From Conexibacter arvalis (GTDB taxonomy: Bacteria; Actinomycetota; Thermoleophilia; Solirubrobacterales; Solirubrobacteraceae), in the NCBI RefSeq assembly GCF_014199525.1, contig NZ_JACHNU010000001.1, positions 124,001 through 188,000 of the forward strand: a stretch of 64,000 nucleotides of DNA. The letters run 5' to 3'. This document shows, in pieces, positions 33,887 through 42,185 of this stretch. Numbering within the stretch: position 1 is the stretch's first letter; each line of letters opens with the position of its first letter. The notes below the pieces were generated by a model. The model saw nothing but the letters and a program-made list of their open reading frames with translations. It was not told the DNA's origin and did not search any database. The translations under genes and the position numbers were made by a program.

Positions 33887-35022
33887 CAGCCCGCCTGCAG
33901 CGCGGCCTCGACCGGCGCGCCGGCGTCGTCGCCCTCGCCGGCCAGCACGCGCACGTCGCCCGCCGCCCAGCGCGCGAGCGCGCGACGGCCGACGGCCAGC
34001 TCGGCGACGCCGTCGGCGGCGGTGCGGACCTCGGCCAGCAGACGCGTGCCGTCGTCGGTGCGCAGCGTCACGAGGCAGCCGCTGCCGAGGTACTCGGTCT
34101 GGACGATCTCGCCGTAGGCGGCGTTCGGGCCCGCGTCGCCGCTCGCGTCCGCAGCGGCCAGTTCGAGCGCGACGCGGTCGGGCCGCACCATCACGTCGAC
34201 CGCCGCGCCGCGCGGGGCGGCGGCGCCGTCGGCCAGCCAGCGGATCCCGGCGGCCGCGGCCTCCAGCTCGCCGCCCTCCGCCCGCCTGACGGTCCCGCCG
34301 AAGAGGTTGGCGCGGCCGATGAACTCCGCGACGAAGCGGGTCGCGGGGCGGTGGTAGACGACCTCGGGGCGGTCGAGCTGGACGAGCCGGCCGCGCTCCA
34401 TCACCGCGATCCGGTCCGACAGCGCCATCGCCTCCTCCTGGTCGTGCGTGACGAACAGCGCGGTGAAGCCGAGCCGCTGCTGGATCGCGCGCAGCTCGGA
34501 GCGCATCGTCTCGCGCAGGAGCGCGTCGAGGTTGCTGAACGGCTCGTCGAGCAGCACCAGGCTCGGCTCCAGCACCAGCACGCGCGCGAGCGCGACGCGC
34601 TGCTGCTGGCCGCCGGAGAGCTGCGCCGGCTTGCGGTCGGCGAGCGCCTCCAGCTGGACCTTCGCGAGCACGTCGCGGACGCGCCCCGGGATCTCCCGCC
34701 GCGGCACCTTGTGGCGCTTGAGGCCGAAGGCGACGTTGTCGAAGACCGACAGGTGCGGGAACAGCGCGTAGCTCTGGAAGACCAGCCCGACGCCGCGTCT
34801 GTGGACCGGCAGCGCGGCGATGTCCTCGCCGCGGACGAGGATCTGGCCGCCGGAGGGGCGCGCGAAGCCCGCGACCATCCGCAGCGTCGTCGTCTTGCCG
34901 CAGCCGCTCGGTCCCAGCAGCGAGACCAGCTCGCCCTTCTCGACGGTGAGGTCGAGGTCGTCGACGACGGTCTCCTCGCCGTAGCGGCGGACGAGGTTGC
35001 GAAGCTCGAGTTCGGGTCGCAT
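33886..35022 (-). CDS. ABC importer ATPase, PotA/FbpC type
   Basis: 378-residue ATPase of a spermidine/putrescine/iron-type importer. Walker A GPSGCGKTT at residues 38-46, signature LSGGQQQR near 137, Walker B VLLDEPFS, switch His in THDQEEAMA, and a C-terminal TOBE domain with VMVRPDRV. Powers uptake with the two permeases and the lipoprotein encoded by the three upstream genes in the same operon. Regulatory TOBE domain is present; length normal for PotA. 7-bp gap after permease PotC-like. Confidence 0.9.
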   Translation of the reverse strand: MRPELELRNLVRRYGEETVVDDLDLTVEKGELVSLLGPSGCGKTTTLRMVAGFARPSGGQILVRGEDIAALPVHRRGVGLVFQSYALFPHLSVFDNVAFGLKRHKVPRREIPGRVRDVLAKVQLEALADRKPAQLSGGQQQRVALARVLVLEPSLVLLDEPFSNLDALLRETMRSELRAIQQRLGFTALFVTHDQEEAMALSDRIAVMERGRLVQLDRPEVVYHRPATRFVAEFIGRANLFGGTVRRAEGGELEAAAAGIRWLADGAAAPRGAAVDVMVRPDRVALELAAADASGDAGPNAAYGEIVQTEYLGSGCLVTLRTDDGTRLLAEVRTAADGVAELAVGRRALARWAAGDVRVLAGEGDDAGAPVEAALQAG

Positions 35023-35029
35023 GGTGCTC

Positions 35030-35818
35030 CTAACGGACGAGGCGCCGGACTCCGAGCACGCGCTCGATCACGAGCACGCCGGCGACGGTGAGGAAGATCA
35101 GCAGGGTCGACACGGCGGCGATCGCGGGCGAGAGGTTGTACTGGATCTCGCCGTAGATCTGCATCGGCAGCGTCGTCAGCCGCGGCCCCGACAGGAACAG
35201 CGCGACGACGAGCTCGTCGAAGGACATGATGAAGGCGAAGAACATCGCCGCGATCAGCGCCGGACGGACGGTCGGGAGCACGACGCGCAGCCATGCGCCG
35301 ACCGGGGTCGCGCCGAGGTTGCGGGCCGCCTCCTCCAGCGAGGAGTCGACCTGCTCCAGCGCCGCCGTCAGCGTGCGGATCAGGTACGGCGCGGTCAGCA
35401 CGCCGTGCGCGAGCGCCAGCCGCCAGAAGGGCAGGTCGATGCCGGTCCGCGAGTAGATGATCAGGAGGCTGATCGCCAGCACGATCGACGGGACCATCAG
35501 CGGCGACAGCACGAACGCGGTGATCGCCGCGCGGCCGCGGAAGTCGCCGCGCGCGAGCGCGATCGAGCAGGGGATCCCGACGACGGTCGCGATCGCCATG
35601 CTCACGACCGCGAGCTTGACGCTGGTGATCAGCGTCGTCGTCCAGACCTCCTGGCCGAGCACCTCCTCGAACCACTTCAGCGAGAAGCCCCTTGGCGGGA
35701 ACTCGAGGAACGACGAGGTCGTCACCGACGCGCCGACGACGACGATCAGCGGCGACAGCAGGAACAGGATCACGACCGCCATCACGACGTACAGCGGCCA
35801 GTCGCGCGTCCGGCTCAT
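35030..35818 (-). CDS. ABC importer permease, PotC type
   Basis: 262-residue inner-membrane permease with about six helices and the EAA loop that docks onto the ATPase (EEAARNLGATPVGAWLRVVLP, near residues 170-190). ATG 35818 chosen because MSRTRDWPLYVVMAVV starts the first helix and overlaps the partner permease by 4 bp; the longer frame is a read-through. Part of the Pot-like importer. Confidence 0.86.
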   Translation of the reverse strand: MSRTRDWPLYVVMAVVILFLLSPLIVVVGASVTTSSFLEFPPRGFSLKWFEEVLGQEVWTTTLITSVKLAVVSMAIATVVGIPCSIALARGDFRGRAAITAFVLSPLMVPSIVLAISLLIIYSRTGIDLPFWRLALAHGVLTAPYLIRTLTAALEQVDSSLEEAARNLGATPVGAWLRVVLPTVRPALIAAMFFAFIMSFDELVVALFLSGPRLTTLPMQIYGEIQYNLSPAIAAVSTLLIFLTVAGVLVIERVLGVRRLVR

Positions 35819-36750
35819 CGGGTGCCTCCCGGGACGATCCGCATCAGCACGCGGGTGAACAGGGCCGAGACCGCGAGGATCAGCGCCATCAGCAGGATCG
35901 CCATCGCGGCCGCCAGCGGCCAGTTGAGGAGGTTGACCGCCTGGTCGTAGATCTCGGTCGCCACGACGCGCAGCCGCGGACCGGCGATCATCGCCGGCGT
36001 CACGAAGGAGCTCATCGCCAGCGTCAGCACCAGCAGCGTCCCCGCCAGCACGCCCGGCAGCGCGAGCGGGAAGACGACGAACGCGACCGTCCGCGGCCGC
36101 GAGGCGCCGAGGTTGGCCGCGGCCTCCTCCAGCCGCGGGTCGATCCGCTCCAGCACGCCGTAGAGGACCAGCACCATGATCGGCAGGAAGACGTGGGTCA
36201 TCGCGATGATCAGGCCGGGCATCGTGTACATCAGCCCGCCGTCGACGAGGCCGATCCCTCTCAGCAGCCTCGTGACGATCCCGTTGTCGGCGAGCAGCAC
36301 CATCCAGCCGAACGAGCGGATCACGGCGCTGACGAGGAACGGCATCAGCACGAGCAGCAGCAGCGGCGTGCGCCACCGCCGCGGCGCGCGCACGATCCCG
36401 TACGCGACCGGGAAGCCGAGCGCGAGGCAGAGCAGGCCGGTCGCGACGCCCATCGTCAACGTCCGCCAGAAGATGCCGAGCGTGAAGCCGTCGCCGAGCA
36501 CGTCGCGGTAGTTGTCGAGCGTGAAGCCGGCCTCCGGCGAGCCGCCGGCGACCGGGATCCAGAAGCTCATCACGACGAGGAAGGCGAGCGGCACGACGAA
36601 CTGCACGCCGTACAGCCCGCCGACCGGCGCCAGCAGCCGCCACGACGGCCGGCGCGACCGCTCCCGCGCGGGCGGGGAGGCGGGCGGCGGGGCGGCCGGC
36701 GCGGTGGCGCCGGCCGCGCCCGTCGGACGGGTGGGATCGAGAGTGTCCAT
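35815..36750 (-). CDS. ABC importer permease, PotB type
   Basis: 311-residue permease. A Pro/Ala-rich cytoplasmic N-terminus of about 35 residues is followed by six hydrophobic segments and the EAA loop (EEAAANLGASRPRTVAFVVFP). Its 4-bp overlap with the second permease and 25-bp gap from the binding protein gene show one operon. Forms the channel with the PotC-type subunit. Confidence 0.86.
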   Translation of the reverse strand: MDTLDPTRPTGAAGATAPAAPPPASPPARERSRRPSWRLLAPVGGLYGVQFVVPLAFLVVMSFWIPVAGGSPEAGFTLDNYRDVLGDGFTLGIFWRTLTMGVATGLLCLALGFPVAYGIVRAPRRWRTPLLLLVLMPFLVSAVIRSFGWMVLLADNGIVTRLLRGIGLVDGGLMYTMPGLIIAMTHVFLPIMVLVLYGVLERIDPRLEEAAANLGASRPRTVAFVVFPLALPGVLAGTLLVLTLAMSSFVTPAMIAGPRLRVVATEIYDQAVNLLNWPLAAAMAILLMALILAVSALFTRVLMRIVPGGTR

Positions 36751-36775
36751 CGCTACGTTGCTCCGCCCCGCCCGG

Positions 36776-37861
36776 CTACTTCGCGATGGTGCGGTTCCAC
36801 TCGGCCGTCCACGCCGGGCGGTTCTTGGCGACGAACGCCTCGTCGAGGCTCTCCAGCTCGTCGACCTGCTCGGGCGTGGCGACGAATCTCGCCGCCGGGC
36901 CGGTCACTCTCGCGGTCACGTTGGTCGGGCCGTAGCCGGCGTCGTCGGCGAAGCTCTGCTGGACGTCGGCGTCGAGCGCCATGTCGATCAGCTTCCGCGC
37001 CATCTCCTGGTTCTCGCTGCCCTCGACGACGTTCATCGTCAGCTTCGTCAGGTACGAGCCCTCGTCGGGGATCTTGAAGTCGACCGGGATCCCCTGCTGG
37101 TGCATCAGGAAGCCGTAGCCGCTGTCGTAGACGGCCATGTCGGCCTCGTCGCCGCTCAGCAGCTGCACCATCGTCGGCGCGTCTCTGAAGACGCTGTGGC
37201 TGTTGTCGACGACCTTCCCGAGCGCCTCGAAGCCGGGCTTGACGTCGTCCTGGCTGCCGCCGTTGAGGCTCGCGAGCTTCAGCAGCGTCTGGACGGCGAA
37301 GGTCGTGTTGATGTCGGGCAGCGCGACGCGGCCCTTGTACTGCGGGTCCGACAGCGACGCCCACCCGGTCGGCGGCTGCTTCACGTCGCTGCGGTAGATG
37401 ATCCCGGTCGTGTCGAAGGCGAACGCCGGCGCGAAGCCCTCGTGCAGCGCCTTCTCGTGGACGTCGTCGACGTTCTCCAGGTCGGCCGGGTCGATTCTCG
37501 CGATCAGGCCGTCGTCGCCGGCCTGGACCTCCTGGCCGCCGGAGAACTGCACGACGTCGATGCCCGAGTTGCCGCGCGCGGCGGTCAGCTTCGCCAGCGC
37601 GTCGGCCGAGTACATCGTGACCAGCTTCACTCTGACGCCGGTCTCCTGCTCGAAGCGGTCGAACAGCGCCTTCTTCTGCGCTCTCTCGAAGTCGCCGCCG
37701 TAGGAGGTGACGACCAGCTCTCTCGTCTTCGACGCGGCTCCGCCGCCGTCGCCCGCCGCCGTCGAGCTGCCGCCGTCGTCGCTGCTGCCGCAGCCGGCGA
37801 GGGCGACGGCGCAGGCCGCGCCGAGCAGGGCGGTCGCACGAGCCAATGTACCTGCACGCAT
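36776..37861 (-). CDS. lipoprotein substrate-binding protein, PotD/extracellular type 1
   Basis: 361-residue binding lipoprotein. Signal with lipobox LAGC (Cys near residue 23) then a Ser/Gly-rich tether. Mature part matches the polyamine/iron-type periplasmic binding fold (ELVVTSYGGDFERAQ, FDTTGIIYR, GFLMHQQGIPVDF). Acidic residues suggest a cationic amine ligand, but this is inference. ATG 37861 with GAGAGAG upstream. Many Arg codons are AGA, in contrast to most of its cytoplasmic neighbours. Follows the Rossmann protein gene by 11 bp. Confidence 0.86.
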   Translation of the reverse strand: MRAGTLARATALLGAACAVALAGCGSSDDGGSSTAAGDGGGAASKTRELVVTSYGGDFERAQKKALFDRFEQETGVRVKLVTMYSADALAKLTAARGNSGIDVVQFSGGQEVQAGDDGLIARIDPADLENVDDVHEKALHEGFAPAFAFDTTGIIYRSDVKQPPTGWASLSDPQYKGRVALPDINTTFAVQTLLKLASLNGGSQDDVKPGFEALGKVVDNSHSVFRDAPTMVQLLSGDEADMAVYDSGYGFLMHQQGIPVDFKIPDEGSYLTKLTMNVVEGSENQEMARKLIDMALDADVQQSFADDAGYGPTNVTARVTGPAARFVATPEQVDELESLDEAFVAKNRPAWTAEWNRTIAK

Positions 37862-37872
37862 AGCTATCTCTC

Positions 37873-39033
37873 TCACTTCCGGTTCGTCGAGTTGCGCAGC
37901 GGCGCCGTCGCCGCTCCTCCCGTGCCGAAGCCGTCCAGCGCCGCCAGCAGGCGTCGCGCCTGCTCCTCGACGTCGTCCGGATGCAGCTCGGCGCTTGCGG
38001 CCCCGAACAGGCTCCTCATCTGCTCGGCGGCCTCGTCGGTGAACGTGACCGTCCCGTCCGCCGCGATGGCGGCGATCCCGTCCTCCTGCTGCGTCTCCTC
38101 CTGCACGACGCGGAGCGCGTCGACCGTGGTCCCCGGCGGCGGGTCGACGACGACGCCGTCGCGGCCGACGCGGACCGGGTAGCCGCCGACCAGCCCGCAC
38201 GGTCCGGGCATGTGCTCGGCGCCGGCCCGCTCGCCGAGCAGCAGCTCGACGTGCCGCACGACGCTCGCCGCCGTCAGCGGATGGGACGCCTCGCCCCACG
38301 GGATCAGCGCCCCGCCCCGCCGCAGCAGCTCGAACGGGTCGAGCCGGTCGGTGAGGTCGGCGCCGTCGCGCAGCACGCGCAGGACGCCGTGGCGTCGCGG
38401 CCGCTCGCCGCCGCCCATCGCCCAGCGGACGTGGGCGTAGTGCGTGCTGAGCGCGACCTCGACCTCGTCCGGCCGGCAGCCCTCCTGCTCGGCGACCGCC
38501 TGGCGGACCGCCGCCGCCAGCAGGCTGACGTTGCCGGCGCCGGCAGGCGTGACCGCCGTCGTACGCGCGATCACGGCGTTGACGGCGTCCGGGTAGGAGA
38601 GGTTGAGCAGCGTGCCCTGCCAGCCGCAGCGCTCGATCGCCCGCGCCAGCGACAGCGGCAGCAGCAGCTGCAGCGCGAGCCACGGTCCGAGGCCGGCGCG
38701 CTGGAGCCGCGGCCCGGCGTCGGGCAGGGCGGCGATCGACCACCAGCGCTGCACCGGCAGCAGCGAGCCGGCCTGCACGATCAGGTCGATCTCGCGCTCC
38801 TGCAGCAGACGCGCGACGGCGTCGGCGTCCATCAGGTCGAGCGCGGTCGCCTCGACGGCGACCGGCCGCCGCTCGAGCGTCGTGCCGAGGCGCGTGCCGC
38901 CGGCGACCGCCGCGGCGCGGGCGCCGTCGACGTCGGCCGCGACCACGCCGCCGACGGCGTCGCTGCGCACCAGCCGCTCCAGCACCCACGGGCCGAGGCC
39001 GCCGATGCCGACCAGCAGCACCCGGGCGCTCAT
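37873..39033 (-). CDS. saccharopine dehydrogenase-like Rossmann protein
   Basis: 386-residue protein. N-terminal NAD(P)-binding loop VGIGGLGPWVLERL (residues 7-20) followed by DLMDADAVARLLQE and IDLIVQAGSLLPV, as in saccharopine/homospermidine-type dehydrogenases; the C-terminal half is not recognised. Opine-type dehydrogenases of this fold act on N-(carboxyalkyl) amino acids, which would fit the amine theme, but the substrate is unknown. ATG 39033 overlaps the deacylase stop by 4 bp. Confidence 0.7.
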   Translation of the reverse strand: MSARVLLVGIGGLGPWVLERLVRSDAVGGVVAADVDGARAAAVAGGTRLGTTLERRPVAVEATALDLMDADAVARLLQEREIDLIVQAGSLLPVQRWWSIAALPDAGPRLQRAGLGPWLALQLLLPLSLARAIERCGWQGTLLNLSYPDAVNAVIARTTAVTPAGAGNVSLLAAAVRQAVAEQEGCRPDEVEVALSTHYAHVRWAMGGGERPRRHGVLRVLRDGADLTDRLDPFELLRRGGALIPWGEASHPLTAASVVRHVELLLGERAGAEHMPGPCGLVGGYPVRVGRDGVVVDPPPGTTVDALRVVQEETQQEDGIAAIAADGTVTFTDEAAEQMRSLFGAASAELHPDDVEEQARRLLAALDGFGTGGAATAPLRNSTNRK

Positions 39034-40019
39034 GCGGCCCGCTCCTCTCCGGCGACGGCGATCGCCGCGAGGCGCTCGGCGCCGTTGAGCGGGCGCGGCG
39101 CGGCGACGCGGTAGACGAGCCCGTCGACCGGCGCCACGACCCGCTCGACCTGCTCGAAGAAGAGGTCGCGCACGACGCCGAGGGGCTGTCCGGCGACGAC
39201 GCGGTCGCCGGGGCGGCAGAGCAGCTCCGGGAGGCCGCCGCGCTCGACGCGCACGTTGACGACCGTGTCCGTGACGAGCTGGTCGACCGGCTCCTCCGGC
39301 GCGCCCTCGACCATCTCCAGCCGGCGCATCACGTTCGCGATGCCGCGGCTGCCGCGCTCGGCGCTGTCGTCGTCGACGACGCCGTTGACGGCCAGCTCGA
39401 CCGAGAAGGTCGGCGTGCCCGCGCGCGTGCAGGCCTCGTGCAGCATCGAGGAGAGGACGTACGGTCCGCGCTCCTGGACGATCGCCAGGCGCGTCCCGAA
39501 GGCGAGCGCGAGCTCGCGCGCGGCGCCGCGCCCGTCGGCGGCCGGCGAGGGCGTGAAGACGTACTCGAGGTTGACGCCGCCGGCGAGCGGCGCGTGCAGG
39601 TCGATCGCGTAGTCGGCCTGGCCGATCAACCGCGCGGCGAGGCCGTGGGCGATGCGCGCGGCGAGGTCGCCGGCGGGATCGCCGGGGAAGGCGGTGTGGA
39701 CGTCGGTCGCGTAGCCGTCGGTCGTCGCGGCCGGCAGCAGGCGCCCGCGGGCGCGGAAGGCGACCGGGTTCTGGACCGGGACCGCGATCACGGCGCCGCG
39801 CAGGCGCTCGGGGTCGAGCGCGGCGCAGGCCCGCCGGACGGCCTCGATCCCGACGACCTCGTCGCCGTGGATCGCCGCTCCGACGTACAGGACCGGGCCG
39901 GGTCGGCGGCCGCGCACGACCAGCGCCGGGATCTCCAGCGGCGAGCCGTCGAGCAGCTCGCCGACCGCGACGCGGGCGCGCACGCGGCTGCCCGGCGCGA
40001 TCCGCGAGACCTCAACCAT
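39030..40019 (-). CDS. succinylglutamate desuccinylase/aspartoacylase family, DoeB/EutE-like deacylase
   Basis: 329-residue zinc deacylase. Zn ligands in AIHGDE (His and Glu, about residues 51-54) and in DLHAPLAG (His near 144), with VELAVNG following. In ectoine degradation the DoeB/EutE protein of this family removes the acetyl group from N-acetyl-diaminobutyrate after the M24 hydrolase opens the ring. Both partners are in this operon. Which acyl-amine is cut here is not known. Overlaps the M20 gene by 8 bp. Confidence 0.82.
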   Translation of the reverse strand: MVEVSRIAPGSRVRARVAVGELLDGSPLEIPALVVRGRRPGPVLYVGAAIHGDEVVGIEAVRRACAALDPERLRGAVIAVPVQNPVAFRARGRLLPAATTDGYATDVHTAFPGDPAGDLAARIAHGLAARLIGQADYAIDLHAPLAGGVNLEYVFTPSPAADGRGAARELALAFGTRLAIVQERGPYVLSSMLHEACTRAGTPTFSVELAVNGVVDDDSAERGSRGIANVMRRLEMVEGAPEEPVDQLVTDTVVNVRVERGGLPELLCRPGDRVVAGQPLGVVRDLFFEQVERVVAPVDGLVYRVAAPRPLNGAERLAAIAVAGEERAA

Positions 40020-41214
40020 GGAGCGCCCCCGCGCGCGCGAAGATGCCGCGCCACGCCGTCACCGCGAGCACCTGCGCGCCGGTCAGCGCGGTGTCGATCG
40101 CACCCGCGCCGTTGGCGGCCCGCTCGAACTCGGGCGTGTGCAGCGCCACGCCGCGGGCGGCCAGCTGGACGCCGATCTCGACCGCGCGGGTGAGCTGCGT
40201 GACGTTGCCGAAGTCGGTCGAGCTGATCGAGCAGGAGACGTCGTCGGGCTCGACCTCGAGGCCGGCCGCGGCCATCACGTCGCGCGCGACCGCGACCAGC
40301 TCGTCGTCGTGGTCGATCGGCGCGTAGAGCGGGACGTACTCGCGCGTCTCGAACTCGCAGCCGGCCGCGATCGCGACGTTGCGCGCGCAGTCGACGACGC
40401 AGTCGAGCAGCTCGTCGACGGCGGCGACGGTCGGGGCGCGCAGGCGGTAGCGGAGCCGCGCGTGGCCGGGGATCACGTTGGCGCTGTCGCCGCCCTCGGG
40501 GATGATCCCGTTGATGCGGTTGTCGGACGGGACCTGGTCGGTCAGGCGGCCGATCGCGACGTAGGCGGCGACGGCCGCGTCGAGCGCGTTGACGCCGCGG
40601 TCGTCGCTCGCGACCGCGTGGGTCGGGCGGCCGGTGAACAGCAGGTCGACGCCGCGGGCGGCGAGCGAGCCGTGGGTCGCGACCATCGTGCGGTCGTAGG
40701 GATGCGCCATCAGCGCGTAGTCGACGTCGTCGAAGACGCCGTCGGCGATCAGCCGGACCTTGCCGCCCGCGCCGTCGACCGCGCTCTCCTCCGCCGGGCA
40801 GCCGATCAGCTCGACCGTGCCCTCCCTGACGCTGGCGGCGAGCGCGAGGAAGGCGCCGACGGCGATCGTCGCGATCACGTTGTGGCCGCAGGCGTGGCCG
40901 AGCCCGGGGAGCGCGTCGTACTCCGCCAGGATCGCGACGTGCGGGCCGCCGTCGCCCGCCGTCGCGCGCAGCGCCGTCGGCATGCCGGCGAGACCGACCG
41001 TGCAGGCGTGGCCGTGCGCTTCGAGCAGCCGTGCGATCTCGCTCGCCGCGAAGTGCTCCTCGAAGCCGAGCTCGGGGTTGGCGCCGATCGCCCGGAGCAG
41101 CGGTTCGAGCTCCGGTGCGAGCGCGTCGATGCGTCGCGCGATCTCCAACTCGATGCCGTCGAAGGCGTCGACCGGGGGGTTGTTTGAAGGTCGATTGCCG
41201 AACACGAGGGCCAT
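40012..41214 (-). CDS. M20D-family amidohydrolase
   Basis: 400-residue metallo-amidohydrolase of the aminoacylase/IAA-amino acid hydrolase group. Metal ligands seen in GHACGHN (around residue 110), CPAEES and AHPYD; the dimerisation domain follows. Cleaves N-acyl or carbamoyl amino acids in the cytoplasm. ATG 41214 begins MALVFGNRP; the frame is open to 41283. First gene of the 13-gene minus operon, 147 bp downstream of the GntR gene on the same strand. Confidence 0.82.
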   Translation of the reverse strand: MALVFGNRPSNNPPVDAFDGIELEIARRIDALAPELEPLLRAIGANPELGFEEHFAASEIARLLEAHGHACTVGLAGMPTALRATAGDGGPHVAILAEYDALPGLGHACGHNVIATIAVGAFLALAASVREGTVELIGCPAEESAVDGAGGKVRLIADGVFDDVDYALMAHPYDRTMVATHGSLAARGVDLLFTGRPTHAVASDDRGVNALDAAVAAYVAIGRLTDQVPSDNRINGIIPEGGDSANVIPGHARLRYRLRAPTVAAVDELLDCVVDCARNVAIAAGCEFETREYVPLYAPIDHDDELVAVARDVMAAAGLEVEPDDVSCSISSTDFGNVTQLTRAVEIGVQLAARGVALHTPEFERAANGAGAIDTALTGAQVLAVTAWRGIFARAGALHG

Positions 41215-41361
41215 TCTGGGAAAGGCCCCCCGACGCCGGCTATGGGAGTTCCTCAAAACGCGCGCCCGCCGTTTTGGGCACATCCCGACGACCGTGCGCC
41301 GCCGTGCGCGGCTGCTCGCGCGCGCGTGCGGATCGCGTCGACGCGCGCGCGTCGACGCGGC

Positions 41362-42066
41362 TCAGTCGTCGGCGAGGATCCTGGAGAGGCGGCGGTCGGA
41401 GGCCCGCAGGTGGGCCGCCATCGCCCGTCTCGCCGCCCGCGCGTCGCCTCTGCGCAGCGCGGCGACGATCGCGCGGTGACCGCGCGCCGAGCTCTGGCGC
41501 ATCTCGGCGAGGTCGAGCACCTCCAGCGGCATGAACAGCTCCAGACGCGCCTCGACGATCGCGTCGCGCAGCAGCGGGCTGGCGGCGGCCTCGGCGATCA
41601 GCAGATGGAAGCGGACGTCGGCCTGGCGCAGCAGGCCGACGTCGCCGGCGGCGGCCAGCTCGTCGGTCAGGCGCTCGAGCTCCTCCAGCGCCTGCGGCTC
41701 GATCCGCGCCGCCGCCCGCTCGACCGCGCTGCACTCGTTGATGAGACGGAACTCCATCGCCGCGTTCAGCTCCGGCGCCCGCGCGCGCAGCTCGAAGCGG
41801 ACCCGTTCGGGCGCCACCCGCAGCTCGCGCACGAAGGCGCCGCCGTGGGCGCCGCGCCGGGTCTCGACCAGCCCCTCCCCCGCGAGCAGCCGGATCGCGT
41901 TGCGCAGCGTCACGCGCGAGACGCCGAGCTGCTCGGCGTGCTCGCGCTCCGGCGGCATGCTCGCGCCCGGCCGGTAGAGGCCGAGGTGGATCATCCTCCG
42001 CAGGTGGGCCGCGACCATCTCGTAGGGCGGCGGCAGCTGCAGCGCCGAGGCGAGCGATTGCTCCAT
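41362..42066 (-). CDS. GntR-family regulator, FCD type, of the amine cluster
   Basis: 234-residue GntR/FadR regulator. Winged HTH (residues 12-75: PGASMPPEREHAEQL, SRVTLRNAIRLLAGEG, GGAFVREL) and helical FCD domain with metal-site His in RFHLLIAEA and RGHRAI. ATG 42066 chosen; ATG 42093 is an alternative. It lies between the 13-gene minus operon and the divergent plus operon, so it is the natural repressor of both. Ligand probably an intermediate of the pathway. Confidence 0.85.
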   Translation of the reverse strand: MEQSLASALQLPPPYEMVAAHLRRMIHLGLYRPGASMPPEREHAEQLGVSRVTLRNAIRLLAGEGLVETRRGAHGGAFVRELRVAPERVRFELRARAPELNAAMEFRLINECSAVERAAARIEPQALEELERLTDELAAAGDVGLLRQADVRFHLLIAEAAASPLLRDAIVEARLELFMPLEVLDLAEMRQSSARGHRAIVAALRRGDARAARRAMAAHLRASDRRLSRILADD

Positions 42067-42185
42067 GGGGCGAAGACTATCCCTTGACTCCATTGCGCAA
42101 GTATGCGTTGATTGGGACAGGAGATGTTCCTTTCGCCGTTTTCGCGCGCCGGCCCGGCGCCGCGGCGACCTACCGGGAGGAAGCG

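Noticed and set aside
42084-42113. TTGACT as -35 of the permease operon
   Set aside because: No acceptable -10 at the right spacing; nothing better than a half element.
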